This document shows positions 62,184 to 64,000 of a stretch of 64,000 bases of DNA, piece by piece. Source of the DNA: Leifsonia virtsii (GTDB lineage Bacteria; Actinomycetota; Actinomycetes; Actinomycetales; Microbacteriaceae); assembly GCF_030433675.1 (NCBI RefSeq), contig NZ_JAROCB010000001.1, forward strand, positions 891,623-955,622, written 5' to 3'. Position numbers and translations under genes: made by a program. How positions within the stretch are numbered: position 1 is the first letter of the stretch; each line of letters opens with the position of its first letter. The notes below the pieces were generated by a model that was not told where the DNA came from, did not search any database, and saw nothing but the letters and a program-made list of their open reading frames with translations.

Positions 62184-62522
62184 CTACCGCTTGAGCGCCT
62201 TGATGACGCGCGCCCACGCGTGACCGGCCACCCACAGGAACGGGATGCCGACGGCGAGCAGCGTGATCAGGTTCGGCCGGAACCGCACACCGGTCTCGTC
62301 GGAGACGTAGGCGCCGAACGGGACCGCCCAGCCGCCGCCACCGCCGCCGCTGCCGGCCGGGGCGTCCTCTCCGCCCTCTCCGCCCTCGCCGCCGCCGAAG
62401 CCGAACTGCACGGCCGCCACGGGCACGATGGTCGTCCCGTCGACGACGACGGGGTCGCCGTAGACCGACTTGATGCCGGAGGCGCTGAGCGTCTCCGCGA
62501 GCTTGAGCGTCATGTTCGTCAT
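62184..62522 (-). CDS. YtfJ/GerW-like small membrane-linked protein
   Basis: 112-residue protein with a YtfJ-type N-terminal domain (YGDPVVVDGTTIVPVAAVQFGFGGG), a Gly-rich loop, and a C-terminal membrane-like stretch (LITLLAVGIPFLWVAGHAW). In Bacillus relatives YtfJ is sporulation-linked, but here the organism probably does not form spores, so another envelope role is likely. It has its own start at 62522; an internal Met at 62513 is possible. It lies after dinB with a short gap. Confidence 0.72.
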   Translation of the reverse strand: MTNMTLKLAETLSASGIKSVYGDPVVVDGTTIVPVAAVQFGFGGGEGGEGGEDAPAGSGGGGGGWAVPFGAYVSDETGVRFRPNLITLLAVGIPFLWVAGHAWARVIKALKR

Positions 62523-62580
62523 GCAGCCACGGTAGCGCGCGGGTGCCGCCGAGACCAGGCTCGTTCGGGCCGACGTCCCG

Positions 62581-63855
62581 TCAGTCGCTGACGTACTTGG
62601 GGTTGCGGCCGTCCTGCTCCTCGTCGTCCGCGTCCCGCGATCGGCGGACGAGGGAGGCGGGGCCGATCGCGCCTCGGCCGAACCGGGCGCTCACCGCGTC
62701 GAGGGTGCGCTCGGTCTCGCGCCACTCCTCGTCCGGGTCCCACAGCGCGAGCGAGTCTCCTCCCGCGTCGAGCAGCTGCTCCGCACGCACGCCGATGAGG
62801 CGGATGGGGGTCTGCCGCACGTCCAGCCCCAGGGCATCGAACACATCCCACGCCTCCTCGAACAGCCGGCGGCCGACGTTGGTCGGCTCGGCGAGCGTCC
62901 GCGAGCGGGTGATGGTGCGGAAGTCGGAGAAGCGGACCTTGATCGCCACCGTCCGCGCCTCCAGCTCGTGCTTGCGCAGCCGCTCGCCGACCCGGCCGGA
63001 GAGGCGGAGCAGCTCGCGGCGCAGCTGGTCGACGTCGGAGACGTCGACGCCGAAGGTGTTCTCGTGGCCGATGCTCTTCTCGCGCGACTCGGTGACCACC
63101 CGGCGCGGGTCGCGTCCGTTCGCGAGCTCGTGCAGCCGGCGTCCGGAGGCGTCGCCCACGGCCTTCTGCAGCACGCCCAGCGGGGCGTCCGCCAGGTCGG
63201 CCACCGTGAGCAGCCCCATCCGTTCGAGCGAGGACTGCGTGCTCGCACCGACACCCCACAGCGCGCCGACCGGCAGCGGTCGCAGGAACGACAGGGTCTC
63301 GGAGCGCGGGATCACCAGCAGTCCGTCGGGCTTCGCCCGCCCGGAGGCCAGCTTCGCCATGAACTTGGTCGCGGCGACCCCGACGGAGCAGGTCAGTCCG
63401 GTCTCCTCGTGCACGCGCGACCGGATCAGCTCGGCGATCCGCCGCGGCGACCCGAGCAGCCGGCGGGCGCCTGCGACGTCGAGGAACGCCTCGTCGATGC
63501 TCAGCGGCTCCACCAGCGGGGTGACCTCGTGGAAGATGTCCATCACCTTGCGCGAGTACTCGGTGTAGCGGTCGTAGTGCGGCGGCAGGATGATCGCGTT
63601 CGGGCACAGCCGCAGCGCCTGCGACATCGGCATGGCGCTGCGGACGCCGTAGCGGCGCGCCTCGTAAGTCGCGCTCGTCACGACCCCGCGGCCACCCGCG
63701 TGCCCGACGATCGCCGGCTTTCCGCGGGCGTCCGGACGCTCGAGCAGCTCGACCGATGCGAAGAACGCATCCATGTCGACGTGCAGGATGCTCGCCTCGG
63801 AGTCGTCGACATCGGCCGCACTGACCTGCCGCTCGCTCCCGTCCGCTCGTCCCAC
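62581..63855 (-). CDS. dinB: DNA polymerase IV (Y family)
   Basis: 424-residue translesion polymerase. The palm motifs are HVDMDAFF (first Asp pair) and SIDEAFLD (second acidic pair); the little-finger domain fills the C-terminus. It extends undamaged or lightly damaged primers with low fidelity and helps bypass. The C-terminal 60 residues are a charged, disordered tail without the usual beta-clamp QLSLF-type motif being obvious. The start is GTG at 63855 (M-GRADG). It is the last gene before the low-quality end of the window. Confidence 0.94.
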   Translation of the reverse strand: MGRADGSERQVSAADVDDSEASILHVDMDAFFASVELLERPDARGKPAIVGHAGGRGVVTSATYEARRYGVRSAMPMSQALRLCPNAIILPPHYDRYTEYSRKVMDIFHEVTPLVEPLSIDEAFLDVAGARRLLGSPRRIAELIRSRVHEETGLTCSVGVAATKFMAKLASGRAKPDGLLVIPRSETLSFLRPLPVGALWGVGASTQSSLERMGLLTVADLADAPLGVLQKAVGDASGRRLHELANGRDPRRVVTESREKSIGHENTFGVDVSDVDQLRRELLRLSGRVGERLRKHELEARTVAIKVRFSDFRTITRSRTLAEPTNVGRRLFEEAWDVFDALGLDVRQTPIRLIGVRAEQLLDAGGDSLALWDPDEEWRETERTLDAVSARFGRGAIGPASLVRRSRDADDEEQDGRNPKYVSD

Positions 63856-63906
63856 CCCTCCACTCTCTCACCCCCCACCGACCTTCCGACGATCGAGTTG
63901 CACGTC

Positions 63907-64000
63907 GTGGGGGGGGTGGGGGGGGGTGTGCCGCCCCCCCCCGGCACCCGCGCGGGCGGGGGGGGGGCCCCCCCGGGGGGGGGCCCGGGGGGGGGGCCGG
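63907..64000. other. G/C homopolymer tract, probably poor-quality end sequence
   Basis: Runs of seven to twelve G or C with little else from 63907 to 64000. No gene or site can be read. This looks like a contig-end or poly-G sequencing artefact and does not affect dinB. Confidence 0.75.

Overview
This window looks like a chromosome segment from a high-GC Gram-positive actinomycete, most likely Microbacteriaceae (Leifsonia-like). The basis is very high G+C with codon third positions almost all G or C, many GTG starts and ATGA/GTGA gene overlaps, the paired clpP1-clpP2 next to clpX and tig, an oligoribonuclease gene followed by tRNA-His, a ZAS-type anti-sigma factor, and a mycobacterial-type RpiB. 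The genus is inferred; there is no rRNA or other decisive marker. The window opens inside valS and ends in a G/C homopolymer tract that looks like poor-quality contig-end sequence.

Layout. 1-8.2 kb: valS, two tandem GNAT acetyltransferases, a small gene, an MFS exporter with its winged-helix regulator, and an M3 oligopeptidase. 8.2-15.2 kb: a ClC-type channel converging on the protein quality-control cluster clpX / AAA ATPase / clpP2 / clpP1, then a TPR protein, trigger factor and tRNA-Pro. 15.4-17.1 kb: tRNA-Gly followed by a small foreign segment (a broken gene resembling tcmP, a CmtR-like metal sensor and a cation-efflux pump) that ends in an exact 23-bp copy of the tRNA-Gly 3' half and also holds a tRNA-His 3' fragment. 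17.3-21 kb: a membrane protein, an antitoxin-like protein, a two-component system and Dps. 21.2-27.5 kb: a tightly packed operon (rpiB, Nei-type glycosylase, PaiB-like protein, amidohydrolase) divergent from pepN. 27.6-34.7 kb: ABC exporter plus two-component system, MscS channel, truncated haemoglobin and a flavin dehydrogenase. 34.8-43 kb: thioesterases, an ECF sigma/anti-sigma pair divergent from a Rieske lipoprotein, EttA, SSB and MsrA. 43-49.8 kb: NadE, a proton antiporter, a LysR/MFS divergent pair, tRNA-Arg, thioredoxin-like and SGNH proteins, oligoribonuclease and tRNA-His. 49.9-58.2 kb: a second regulator/MFS module, a secreted transglycosylase-like protein, a MetE-like protein with a small metallopeptidase, and a 1251-residue surface protein with DUF11-type repeats. 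58.2-63.9 kb: a small unknown, a nucleoside-kinase-like P-loop protein, a TPP-riboswitch-controlled ECF thiamine-precursor transporter, a YtfJ-like protein and DNA polymerase IV.

Most of the content is core genome. The most interesting signals are non-coding. (1) The tRNA-bounded scar at 15.4-17.1 kb. (2) Four CTTTGC hexamers spaced exactly 14 bp in front of the first regulator gene. (3) Two back-to-back ECF-type promoters (TGAACC, 16 bp, CGTG) between the sigma-factor gene and the Rieske gene. (4) Long palindromes just downstream of genes; several contain a shared 10-mer CGACACGCCG. No CRISPR array, intact insertion sequence, prophage or complete new defence system was seen.
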